This document shows positions 1-8,600 of a stretch of 64,000 bases of DNA, one piece after another. The DNA comes from CAIVAT01 sp964525995 (GTDB lineage Bacteria; Bacteroidota; Bacteroidia; Bacteroidales; FEN-979). The first letter of the stretch is position 1. Each line of letters begins with the position of its first letter. The stretch covers positions 1 through 64,000 of the forward strand of contig CAZGIM010000021.1 of the NCBI GenBank assembly GCA_964525995.1. Direction: 5' to 3'. A program made the translations under genes and the position numbers. Under the pieces are notes generated by a model that made no database searches, had not been told where the DNA came from, and saw only the letters and a program-made list of their open reading frames with translations.

Positions 1-9
1 CAATCAGGG

Positions 10-55
10 TGTTATAAATAAAAAAGAGGCTGTCTCGGACTTTTGAGACAGCCTC
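10..55 (-). terminator. Intrinsic terminator of the CHAT operon strand
   Basis: A perfect 11-bp inverted repeat, GAGGCTGTCTC (26-36) and GAGACAGCCTC (45-55), surrounds an 8-nt loop. Read on the minus strand the hairpin is followed at once by a run of T (complement of the A-tract at about 17-25), which is the classical intrinsic terminator arrangement. Read on the plus strand there is no T-tract. It therefore probably ends minus-strand transcription coming from the CHAT gene and the transporter remnant. Confidence 0.75.
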
Positions 56-127
56 ATTCTTAGATTATATTGAAATCGGTATCGCGGTCGAAATAATCCT
101 CGTTTTCCTTTCAAACAATTGACAAAC

Positions 128-440
128 CTAGGCTGGGAGCAGCCAAATAATCACATGAGCTGCCCATATAGTGAAGAATACAACGGCAATTTCCGCCCGG
201 GCTACTTTCAGCGAGCGCTTATAGCCATACACTTCGGTAAGAATATCGTTAAAGAATTAACAGATCGGGGAAAAAGAGGCTGCTGCCCACGAAGGTGAAC
301 CTAAAAAGGGGCGCTACTTTTTCGGTGACGATCATGATGGTGGTTATGATCGTGTTGACGATGGTGGTTATGATCAGGTTGTAAAAACGCTAGTTCCGGG
401 TGGGTTGAGACTGGAACTGTCCCATTTCACTGTTGCTCAT
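128..440 (-). pseudogene. Decayed queuosine precursor transporter (YhhQ/VUT family) fragment
   Basis: Hand translation of the minus strand from ATG at 440 gives a hydrophobic segment followed by VTEKVAPLFRFTFVGSSLFF, then after a one-base shift FFNDILTEVYGYKRSLKVAR and a second hydrophobic stretch ending WLLPA-stop. The order 'transmembrane helix, FTF-G--LFFP, F-DILTEVYGYKR' is the signature of the YhhQ/VUT queuosine-precursor permeases. The copy is dead: an in-frame TAG near codon 17, a probable extra base in the C-run at about 266-270, a TAA where the family has an aromatic residue, and a stop after only about 100 codons (family members are about 200-230). It lies between the CHAT gene and the terminator. 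Family assignment rests on motif recognition, not a search. Confidence 0.7.
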
Positions 441-543
441 GCGGTCAATTCTTTTATTTGACCAGAAAAGAGAATGGATTGTGATTGATTAAATGCCTGC
501 TTAGCGGACTCTGAATGTTAAGGTTGCTCCGGCAAACCTTTTC

Positions 544-3327
544 CTATACTCGACTTCGGTTTTTCTGGTTCAGGTAAACTGCAGAAAGAACCAGAATGGT
601 AACAAATGTAATTAAAAGTCCAAATCCTATAATGGTATGCACTCTGTTTTTCGTAGTGATGGGGGCATCATCGCCCATAAAATCAAATCCTGCCCAATAA
701 TACGGATGCCTCACCAACGGATCCGATTGATTCAGAAAATCGAGTTTGGCCTTTCGCAGTGCGTCGGACTTATGCTCTCCGGCGGCTAAATAGCGATAGA
801 ATTGCGGCATGATGACACTCGATGTATAATCATTGGCATCCCAGATGCTCACGACAACCGAACGGGTACCGGCATTCCTGAAAGCCCATGCCAGGTTAAG
901 ATTCCCTTCGCTTTTATTTTTAGCGCCAACGGCCGATTTACAGGCGCTCAACACTACCAGTTGTGATTTTAACTGAAGGTTCAGGATTTCATAAAGGTTG
1001 AGGTTCCCGTCGAAAGAAGAACCGTTGGATAAATTATTGAATGCCAATGATATGAATTGTTGATTCCCCTCTCCTCCGATCCCATGGGTCGATAAATGGA
1101 TGATATCGTACCGAGGCGCCAGTTGTTTGAATTGGTTTTTTGTGGCGCCATAACCCGCGACAAGGGTGGAGGGGAAAATCCTGCTGATCTGTTGACATTC
1201 TTTCCGTGCCCCGGGAAGATCGATCATGGCGGTGTCGCGCAGTGTGACCTGGGCAAGCCTTGTCTTCAGTTTATTGTTGAATTTCGGGGCCATGGCAAGC
1301 AAGACCGGTTCGTTGACAGGTTTTTTTTCCTGGTCATACCAGGCTGTAAGGGAAAAAACTTTCTGGGTCACCATGCGTGAGAGCAGGTACCGGCGTTGCA
1401 AGTCCTTTTCAGTGATGCTGACGGTTAAAGCTTCGAAAGGGATCAGCCAGGTATCGGGAGAAGGAACGATGATCAGCGACCGTTTCCCTTCCAATAAACC
1501 GGTAAAAGAGGCGAACAGCTTCCGGTACAGGGCAAAGCCCAGGGAATCAATCTTCCTTTCCGGTGTAGCCGGGCTTTTCAGCATATCGATGAAACGGGTC
1601 AGACCGGGATAGAGTTCCTTGCCTTTGAGGGTTGTCCACCGGACTTTGTCACGGGTGATCATCAACAACGAGAATTCATCGGGTGTATAATAATAATCGG
1701 GAAAAAACTCAGAGAGATAAAAAATGGCCTCATCCCGGCGAAGGCGTTCCTGCACCTTTCGTGCATCAAGTTGAATATCGTTAATATTCCTCCAGTTTCC
1801 CCGGTTCTTTTGAGAAAACCAGTAAAAGCTCTGGTCCAGGGCAATTTTTTTATCGATCAGAGTGTTTTCGAGTTTCTTTTTTTGTTCCTTCGAAACAGTC
1901 GTCACCAACTGACCGTTCAACTCATTGATTTCTTTATGTAACCGGACTATATCCGGTGGAAGATCGCCAATGTCTGAATCCTGGCTCTCTTCCCCCGTCA
2001 GTTGCATCCGGAAGACCCGTTGTGTATTCCTGTATTTTTCCAGGTAGCTGATGGCGGCGGAGAGGTATTTGGAGTCGGGATCGATCGCGTACATTTCCAG
2101 AGCATGGTCAGCATAGCTGAAATAGAGGTTGGACCGGGCCTGTTCAAAAGCCAGACGATTATCCTGGTTAGCGATGCGAAGCCTTTGCCGGAAAGAAAAA
2201 GCGGCTGCCAGGCTGTCGCATTGCAAAACAGTTTTCAGCAAGATTGGACGGAGGGCAGGATGTTTTTCAATGGCCTTTATCAGGTAGCCGGATTTATATG
2301 CATATACTAATCGCAGGTAACTGTTTTGCGCGTTGTCGATATCCAACGGATTATCGAGGTAGGAGCTCTTATTATATCCGGGAAAAAGGTAAAAATAGGT
2401 CCTTTGAAAGGTTTGAAGTGCCCGGATATAATCCCCCTGGCGGGCAAAGAAATCAGCATAGTTGAACCATGACATCACGGTTGTCATGCGGATTTCGCCG
2501 CGGGTTTTCGCGATCCGTTCGAAAATTTCCGTGTACAGCGCCGCGGCTGCCTGGAATTTCCCTGCATCTTCCAGGATGTTGCACAGGTTGTTCAGGCATT
2601 TAACTGACTGAAAGTTATTCTTTCCATACTTTGCATCGAACACCGCAAGTGCTTTTTTCAGATAGAACACGGCGGAATCATGGCGTGCAAAACGTTTATG
2701 ATACAGGGCAAGATACCTGTAAACGTTGCCCATCTCGAGGTTGTCAGGACCTCCGGTTTTTTCCCTGATCGCGCGAGCAGTGTGCAGGTAATAATAGCTA
2801 GTGTCTTTGTCTTTAAAACTTTCATGGTAGGTACCAAGCCATTCATAGATATTGGCGGTGTTGGGATGGACAAAGCCAAAACGGGCGACCGACAACCGGA
2901 GGGCTTTCTGAAAATACTCCTCGATTATGGAAGAGTTTGAAGCGATAAATCCGATAATGGCGAGGTTCAGGTAAAGATTGCCTACCTGCTGATGGTCAGG
3001 ACCTAACGCTTTGACGGCCTGTGGGATATTTTCACGGATGATGGTTTCTGCTGTATCACATTCATGTTGCCAGTAATAGCATTCCACCACGTTGTTGATC
3101 ATCCTGAACCAGACCGAATCGTGCCGCGGGTATTGGCGGAGGAGGGTCGTGTAGATTCTGAGAGCCGGCACAAATTGTAATTCCGAGAATAAGCGGTCGG
3201 CTGTTGAGATCGCTTCACGGTGGTTTTTATCAACCGGATTTTTACCTGTCAGCGATTCGCCGATGGCCCCGTGAACAGCCAGGATCATGAATAACCACGT
3301 AATGATGGCACATGGACAGGTTTTCAA
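544..3327 (-). CDS. TPR-CHAT domain protein, secreted and C-terminally membrane anchored
   Basis: A 927-residue caspase-fold peptidase candidate. An N-terminal signal peptide (about residues 1-23) is followed by TPR-like helical repeats (about 30-330, with aligned YYW, ALRLS and HDSAVFYLKKAL segments), a coiled helical stretch (about 430-520) and a C-terminal CHAT domain (about 640-885). The CHAT catalytic dyad is intact: His748 in HLSTHG and Cys796 in LSACKSA. One transmembrane helix (about 897-918) with a basic tail follows, so the protein should face the periplasm, anchored in the inner membrane. It is the last gene of a three-gene operon, 6 bp after the anti-sigma-like gene. In known systems CHAT proteins are proteases activated through their TPR regions; cleavage of the neighbouring anti-sigma factor is my inference. 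Confidence 0.88.
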   Translation of the reverse strand: MKTCPCAIITWLFMILAVHGAIGESLTGKNPVDKNHREAISTADRLFSELQFVPALRIYTTLLRQYPRHDSVWFRMINNVVECYYWQHECDTAETIIRENIPQAVKALGPDHQQVGNLYLNLAIIGFIASNSSIIEEYFQKALRLSVARFGFVHPNTANIYEWLGTYHESFKDKDTSYYYLHTARAIREKTGGPDNLEMGNVYRYLALYHKRFARHDSAVFYLKKALAVFDAKYGKNNFQSVKCLNNLCNILEDAGKFQAAAALYTEIFERIAKTRGEIRMTTVMSWFNYADFFARQGDYIRALQTFQRTYFYLFPGYNKSSYLDNPLDIDNAQNSYLRLVYAYKSGYLIKAIEKHPALRPILLKTVLQCDSLAAAFSFRQRLRIANQDNRLAFEQARSNLYFSYADHALEMYAIDPDSKYLSAAISYLEKYRNTQRVFRMQLTGEESQDSDIGDLPPDIVRLHKEINELNGQLVTTVSKEQKKKLENTLIDKKIALDQSFYWFSQKNRGNWRNINDIQLDARKVQERLRRDEAIFYLSEFFPDYYYTPDEFSLLMITRDKVRWTTLKGKELYPGLTRFIDMLKSPATPERKIDSLGFALYRKLFASFTGLLEGKRSLIIVPSPDTWLIPFEALTVSITEKDLQRRYLLSRMVTQKVFSLTAWYDQEKKPVNEPVLLAMAPKFNNKLKTRLAQVTLRDTAMIDLPGARKECQQISRIFPSTLVAGYGATKNQFKQLAPRYDIIHLSTHGIGGEGNQQFISLAFNNLSNGSSFDGNLNLYEILNLQLKSQLVVLSACKSAVGAKNKSEGNLNLAWAFRNAGTRSVVVSIWDANDYTSSVIMPQFYRYLAAGEHKSDALRKAKLDFLNQSDPLVRHPYYWAGFDFMGDDAPITTKNRVHTIIGFGLLITFVTILVLSAVYLNQKNRSRV

Positions 3328-3333
3328 GGAGTG

Positions 3334-4098
3334 TCAGTTGATGGCTTTCAGTAATTCGGTGGCTTTTCCCTGGTAAGGGTTGGGTGTGGCGACGATTCTT
3401 TTCAGGACATCGGCAGCCTCAGTCTTTTTGTCCATGCGGATCCAGGCTAGCGCCAGGTACCATTGGGCAGGACTGGCAAAGAGGCTGCCTCCCCGGATGA
3501 CGAATTCCAGTAGCTGAATGGCTATGCCGGTGTCTTTTCCGGATGCCAGCAGGGAGTTGGCAAGGTAAAAACCAAGGGTGTCATCTTTGGGATTCAAAGC
3601 ATTAAGTTTCGTGAAAATGGAAATGGCTGTATCGTAATTGGCATCGGCATAAACGATGAGCCCCGCCTGGAACAATGAATCATGGGAGGTCGGTCCTCGG
3701 CCGCTTTTAACGGTGAGGATATCGGGATAGGGGGTAAAATATTCTGAAAAGAGCGATTCAGTGTTTTTTTGTTTCTGTTTGTTGATGAATAATATTGAGA
3801 TCCCTACCCCAAATAAGATCACTACGACGGCAGCAGCAAGCATTGTGTTTCGCTTGTAAACTGTCCGAAAAAGGGATAGTATGGAAGATGTTGCCGGTTC
3901 GGCCAATCCAACATGGTTGTTGAGCAGTCGTTGTACTGTGAGGATTTTTCTTTTACAGACCAGGCATTCTTCGCCATGACGGGCCACCGGCTCGGGAAGG
4001 GCAACCACGTTGTTTTCAGAGAGGGCATCGACCCAAAGGGCGCAGGCCTCCTCGTTCAGGTGTCCGTCAGGGTCAAACCAACCAGGTGGGGTTTTCAT
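3334..4098 (-). CDS. Zinc-type anti-sigma factor with periplasmic TPR domain
   Basis: A 254-residue single-pass membrane protein. The cytoplasmic N-terminus carries H41-x3-C45-x2-C48, exactly the H-x3-C-x2-C pattern of zinc anti-sigma (ZAS) domains. A transmembrane helix follows at about 86-106, then an approximately 145-residue extracytoplasmic part with TPR-like repeats (about 135-250). The start codon lies 26 bp inside the end of the sigma-factor gene, so the two are probably translationally coupled, as usual for sigma/anti-sigma pairs; the CHAT gene begins 6 bp downstream. Family knowledge predicts that it binds and holds the sigma factor at the membrane. The TPR sensor domain would sit in the same compartment as the CHAT protease. 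The ZAS assignment is from the motif and context only. Confidence 0.75.
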   Translation of the reverse strand: MKTPPGWFDPDGHLNEEACALWVDALSENNVVALPEPVARHGEECLVCKRKILTVQRLLNNHVGLAEPATSSILSLFRTVYKRNTMLAAAVVVILFGVGISILFINKQKQKNTESLFSEYFTPYPDILTVKSGRGPTSHDSLFQAGLIVYADANYDTAISIFTKLNALNPKDDTLGFYLANSLLASGKDTGIAIQLLEFVIRGGSLFASPAQWYLALAWIRMDKKTEAADVLKRIVATPNPYQGKATELLKAIN

Positions 4099-4906
4099 GC
4101 TTTAATGGTATGTTAGTATTAGATGAATTGTCCAGTCCGTTTTGGATATTCTGATGTTGGTTCATGCAAAAATATTCATAAAGATATTGAAACGTATCAC
4201 GGGTAAAAGCATGTTCGGGGGGATCTCCGTTGAGCAGGTCTATGATTTGCAACATCCGTTCATCGGTCCACTTGCGGATTGCGTCGTCGGTGGTGGAAGT
4301 CTGTCGTGTGAGATGGAAAATAGTGTTAAGATGTTGATATACAACCGTTTTAGTCAGTTTTCCCTGATGGTTATTAAGCGCAGCCAAATGTTTTTCGATC
4401 TCCGGTCGGAGGTCTGCAGAGATGGGGGATGGAGAGAGGTCTTCCAGGGTCAGTGGGATGTGAAAAACAGCTTTAAAACAGAGTTCCATTCGTTTTCGAT
4501 CGCGTGGATATGTTCGCAGGATCATTTCCAACTCCCCGATGGTATCATTTATTACCAATTGAGAGGAGGCGTCGGAGAGGATTTCAGGCAGATTTAGGGC
4601 GGGGTCGGTATTGGTTTTTGATTTTTGGAAAAGGGTAAATGGGATAATTCGCCGGCGATGGCGGTAATCGGCATTCCATAACTCGCTGCACAGGTGGACG
4701 ACCACCACAGAAAGGTAAGTGGTAAACTTTGCCTTTCCTTTGTAATTACCAAGGATATTTTTTTCTCTTACCAGGAGGAGTTCATTGATTTGTTGTGCTA
4801 CTTCTTTCTCATGGTCGAGGTAGAACATGCCCTTGTGAATCAGAAAATTGCGGATAATTTTCCCAATCAGCGAGAGGTGCGAAAGAAAATAGTCGCCTGG
4901 GGGCAT
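4073..4906 (-). CDS. Divergent sigma-70 family (ECF-like) RNA polymerase sigma factor
   Basis: A 277-residue protein whose first 100 residues resemble sigma region 2: an acidic/aromatic helix (residues about 25-50), then KGKAKFTTYLSVVVVHLCSE and the basic segment YRHRRR, matching the 'F-G-SSFKTYLY-V--N-C-D--R' layout of regions 2.2-2.4. The C-terminal half is helical but has no obvious canonical region 4 helix-turn-helix, so promoter recognition is probably unusual. ATG at 4906 is the only methionine start in frame after an upstream stop. Overlap with a ZAS-motif membrane protein strongly supports the sigma role. A good promoter lies 50-80 bp upstream. It could otherwise be a degenerate sigma-like regulator. 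Confidence 0.7.
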   Translation of the reverse strand: MPPGDYFLSHLSLIGKIIRNFLIHKGMFYLDHEKEVAQQINELLLVREKNILGNYKGKAKFTTYLSVVVVHLCSELWNADYRHRRRIIPFTLFQKSKTNTDPALNLPEILSDASSQLVINDTIGELEMILRTYPRDRKRMELCFKAVFHIPLTLEDLSPSPISADLRPEIEKHLAALNNHQGKLTKTVVYQHLNTIFHLTRQTSTTDDAIRKWTDERMLQIIDLLNGDPPEHAFTRDTFQYLYEYFCMNQHQNIQNGLDNSSNTNIPLKHENPTWLV

Positions 4907-4958
4907 CGCCGGGTCTTTTGGATGAGAAGTGGCTGTCGGGCCTTTTCATAACACAGGG

Positions 4959-4988
4959 TAAAGTTAGATAATATTCAGATAAACCAAA
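4959..4988 (-). promoter_or_regulatory. Candidate housekeeping promoter of the sigma/anti-sigma/CHAT operon
   Basis: On the minus strand a TTTG (complement of 4985-4988) is followed after 18 nt by TAACTTTA (complement of 4959-4966). The Bacteroidota consensus is TTTG, about 19 nt, TAnnTTTG; only the last base of the -7 element differs. The predicted start of transcription is near 4952, about 45 nt before the sigma-factor ATG. Confidence 0.5.
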
Positions 4989-5002
4989 AAAAATTCAGAG
5001 CT

Positions 5003-5437
5003 TTAATGTTTGATGATTCTGATCGTTTCAATGACATCAGTATAACAAATGATAAGGATATAAATTCCAGATGGGTATCCTGCCAGAGAGAATTTGTAGT
5101 TCAATAGATTTTGCCTGGTTTCCCTGAGAACCACCTGTCCCAACGAATTATACAGTTCAAACACAACAGAGTTGTTCTTACGTTTACCCGGATCTATGAC
5201 GGTTATAGTGCCGTTGGTAGGATTCGGAAAGACTGTAATGCGTTTCTTTCCCATGGTTATTGTTGTTTCTTGCTGATCAGTCATGGATTACACCATGGCA
5301 GACTTTTCCCTATTTCCGCAGATTACATCGCCGGCTATTCAGGCTGTGAAATGACTGCCTGAAAATGCCCTGGTTTCCGGCAACACGTTGATTTTTTGTC
5401 CGGTCAACAAGGTGACAGCGAAGATGTTTGTTGGTAG
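5003..5437 (-). pseudogene. Remnant C-terminus of a T9SS-secreted protein
   Basis: One continuous minus-strand frame reads AVTLLTGQKINVLPETRAFS then GSHFTA, TGA (5339-5341), 16 codons, TAA (5288-5290), and finally a T9SS type A sorting domain containing VFPNPTNG and ending IRIIKH. The first part is the 'LLPGF-A--GSHF-A' beta-solenoid tail that commonly precedes T9SS sorting domains in this phylum. No signal peptide or cargo domain remains. The 93-codon open frame 5003-5284 is therefore the end of a gene broken by two nonsense codons and a lost 5' part, not an independent small gene. Confidence 0.7.
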
Positions 5438-5688
5438 ATGACCTTCCATTGGTTGTCTTTCTTGCTGAAAATGAATGTGATCCCAAACTTATCTGCTTTT
5501 AATTGCACATTTTGTTTAGTCATCATTTCAAATCTGCCAAACCATGAATAAATCACAATATTAACTGGCAAAAATCTGAAAGCTTCTTTGACAGGCATAA
5601 CTTTCAAGGAAGAGAGCGTCATAAACCAATTTAAGTGTTCTTTTTTAGCCGTTTGAAAGTTGACCGTTACACCGTCGAGTGAAATCAC
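5404..5688 (-). pseudogene. NTF2/SnoaL-like domain, N-terminally truncated
   Basis: A 94-residue frame starting at a GTG that overlaps the stop of the giant protein upstream (GTGA). The second half, FGITFIFSKKDNQWKVIYQQ plus TSS, matches the last two strands of NTF2-like/SnoaL (DUF4440-type) domains, where the pattern is 'F-KK-G-WK--H--S'. The first helices of that fold, about 40 residues, are missing, and the 3' end merges into the T9SS remnant. I read this as a fragment left by recombination. A small expressed protein coupled to the upstream gene is a less likely alternative. Confidence 0.5.
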
Positions 5689-8600
5689 CTGACTACCATT
5701 TTCTTTACAAAATATCTTTGCACTCTGTCATCGGTGTAAGTAATCCTGAGCGTGTACATACCAGGGATAAGGTCTTTTGTATCAATTTTCAGGGTGTATT
5801 TTCCTGGCTTCATCTCGTCATTCAGTACGATCCCAGAATTTATGCCGATGCTGTTAACAACAACAGCGGAAACATGGCCCGGCCTTCCAATCGTGAAGTC
5901 AAGATAGGATAAGGTTTCAGAGGGATTGGGATATATTTCACCAATCTGAAATCCATCGCTATCATTCTGATTTATGGGGATGATATTGGCTCCGGCAATT
6001 TTCAGTTCATAAGGCGACTCAATCGTACCTGATTCGGACAGTGAAGAAAATTCCATCCGGTTATTTACTTCATACATGGTCTTTTCTTTCGAGAGGTAGA
6101 CCCTGAATCTCAACTGATCTCCGTTTTCGATGTCAGACCCTACACTTAGAAATATATGTCCATCAAGACCCGGAACCGGTGATGCCATCCCCCTACATTC
6201 ATCGCCGCTGTAGACATAAACGATATCGCCCGGGTCGGTTGCCCTTATGTTGCCCGATAATGCAATTGCTGCGATGATTTGCATGGTATACTTCGGGTTT
6301 AAACCAGGGTAGTCGCCCGTTGGTGACAGCGTAAATCTTGTATTATCCTCACTTGCCGGTTCCGGCACCGATTGATCAAAACCTGTAGGATAATTCAATA
6401 CCGACGAATTAGATAAGGATATGATATACCCTTTACCCTTTTTCAAAGTGGTCAGACTCCCGACCCATTGGCTGCCGGTATACACAGAAAAAGTTGTTTG
6501 CGCTTCCATCCGGTCGTTCATTACCGGCGCCGGTATAATGCCTCCTAAAGCAGTATTGATTGGGAGATCTACCTGAGGCAGATAACCAATCCAGGGATAT
6601 CCGCTTCCGATGGTAATGGGTAACATGGGTACAGGTTGTCCGACAACACACCACTTCTGCTGTGCACATAATTTTAGCTTGTACATAGCAGCGGGGTTAA
6701 TCGTTTTAAGACTCCCCACCCAGTGACCCGAATAATAGACCGCAAAGGCTTGTTGTCCGATGATCCGGTCGTTCTCACAGACATTCAATCCTGAAAACAG
6801 TGGATCCAGAGCCATGGATCCCGGATTGACGTTAACAGAGAACCAGGTGTAACCAGCTCCGAAATCGATACATAATTCGATCAATCCGCAATGTAATTCG
6901 AACGGATCGGTTAAAGTGCCTATTTCAGAAGGATCGATGAAAGTGATGGTTTCTGCAATCGGACATTCCTCGCAAGAGGCTGACTTCCAAGCCTTGAAGG
7001 TGACTGCCTCGCCCGACTGGATATTGGAGGTAATAGTCAGGAAAACAATACCATTCATTGAAGGAACCGGGTGGGCCATGCCTCTGCATTCTTGGCCGAC
7101 AAAAGCGCCTACTGCATCATACGGATTGATGGATAGAACGCTGGAAAGGTAAAGATTTGCAATTACATGCATGGAGTATTGCTGGTTTTGTACGGGTTGC
7201 CAGGAGGGCTCACACGGTCCGGCGGCTTTCTGTATTATTGCAACCTGTACCGGGTCCGCTCCTGAAACTGTCACGGTTATAGTGGCCGTTCGTGCCGTTT
7301 GCAACGTGTTAACCGTGTAATTGGCCTCGATCGTGCCATTCCCGTTTCCGGTTGGCGTCACCGTGCACCAGGCCTGATTGCTCGAGGCCGTCCAGGGACA
7401 ATTAGAAACAACAGTGTAGCTTACCAGGCCTTCAGGAGAGGCAGGAACAACCTGGCTGGCAGGTGTGACTGATAGTGTACAAATTACCTGAGTAGGATAT
7501 ACTGTGATCACGTAGGATGAATTCGGTCCCGTACATCCACTGGCGATCGGTGTGATGGTCACCGTCGCCGACACCGCCGCCGCTCCGGTATTGGTTGCGA
7601 TAAATCCAGGCACATTACCTGAACCGGTTGCCTGCAATCCAATTGAAACGTTGTTGTTAATCCAGGAAAAACCGGTTCCGGACACAGGACCGGAAAGATA
7701 GGTAACTGGTGCAACATCTCCATTATAATAATTCTGGTTGACCACTGTAGTTACTATGGGTGTCGGATTGACCACAATGGTAAAGGTCAAGTCAGGTCCG
7801 GTACAGCCATTGGCTGCCGGAGTGATTGTAATCAATGCGATTGACGGCGTTGTCCCGGTGTTAATAGCAACGAAACCGGGAATGTCTCCTGATCCGGAGG
7901 AGGGCAGGCCTATGGATGGATTGCTGTTTGTCCAGGTAAAGGTGGTTCCTGCGACAGGACCTGTCACTGAAACGGATGGGGTTGCTTCACCGTTGCAATA
8001 GTTCTGGTTTGTAATTGGATTGACAGTTGGGAGTGGTTGTACTGTAACAGATTTTGTTGCGGTACCGGTGCCACAACCGTTTGGATGGAGGTAACTCACA
8101 CTGACCGTCTGAGAACCAAGGCTGGTCCATGTGACCGTGATGGCAGGGGTTCCGGACCCCGAGGTTATGATCCCTCCCGAAGATACCGACCAATTGTAAA
8201 ACGACATTCCCACTTCGGTACTGTAAATGATGCCGGTTGTATTGACACATGCTACTGTTTGACCTGTGATGGTGGGAGCAGGCAATGGGTTAACGCTTAC
8301 ATTCAGGGGAGGTGATTCAGGCCCGGTTCCGCAAGAATTCGTGCCTCTTACTTTGATCGCGCCTGATAAGGCACCGGATGTACAGGATACTGTAATTGAA
8401 TTGGTGTTCCCGCCCGCGATGATGAAAAAGCCCTGCGGAAGCGTCCACTGGTAGCCTGTTGCATTCCCGATGGGGGCGCTGTAATAGTTTATTCCTGTTT
8501 GACCGGGACAGACCGATGTGGGGCCGGCAATAGGGTTGCCGGGATGAGGTAGACATGTTGTGATTTCGAACGAATCGCTCACAACTGAGCTAAAGGTCTT

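Noticed and set aside
544..4906. Possible type III-E CRISPR (Craspase) locus because of TPR-CHAT plus sigma factor
   Set aside because: No gRAMP/Cas7-11-like gene, no Cas1/Cas2 and no repeat-spacer array is present; the proteins carry export signals and membrane anchors.
5003..5284. Independent 93-residue T9SS protein
   Set aside because: The same frame continues upstream through two stop codons into the usual T9SS pre-tail sequence, and there is no signal peptide; it is a gene remnant.
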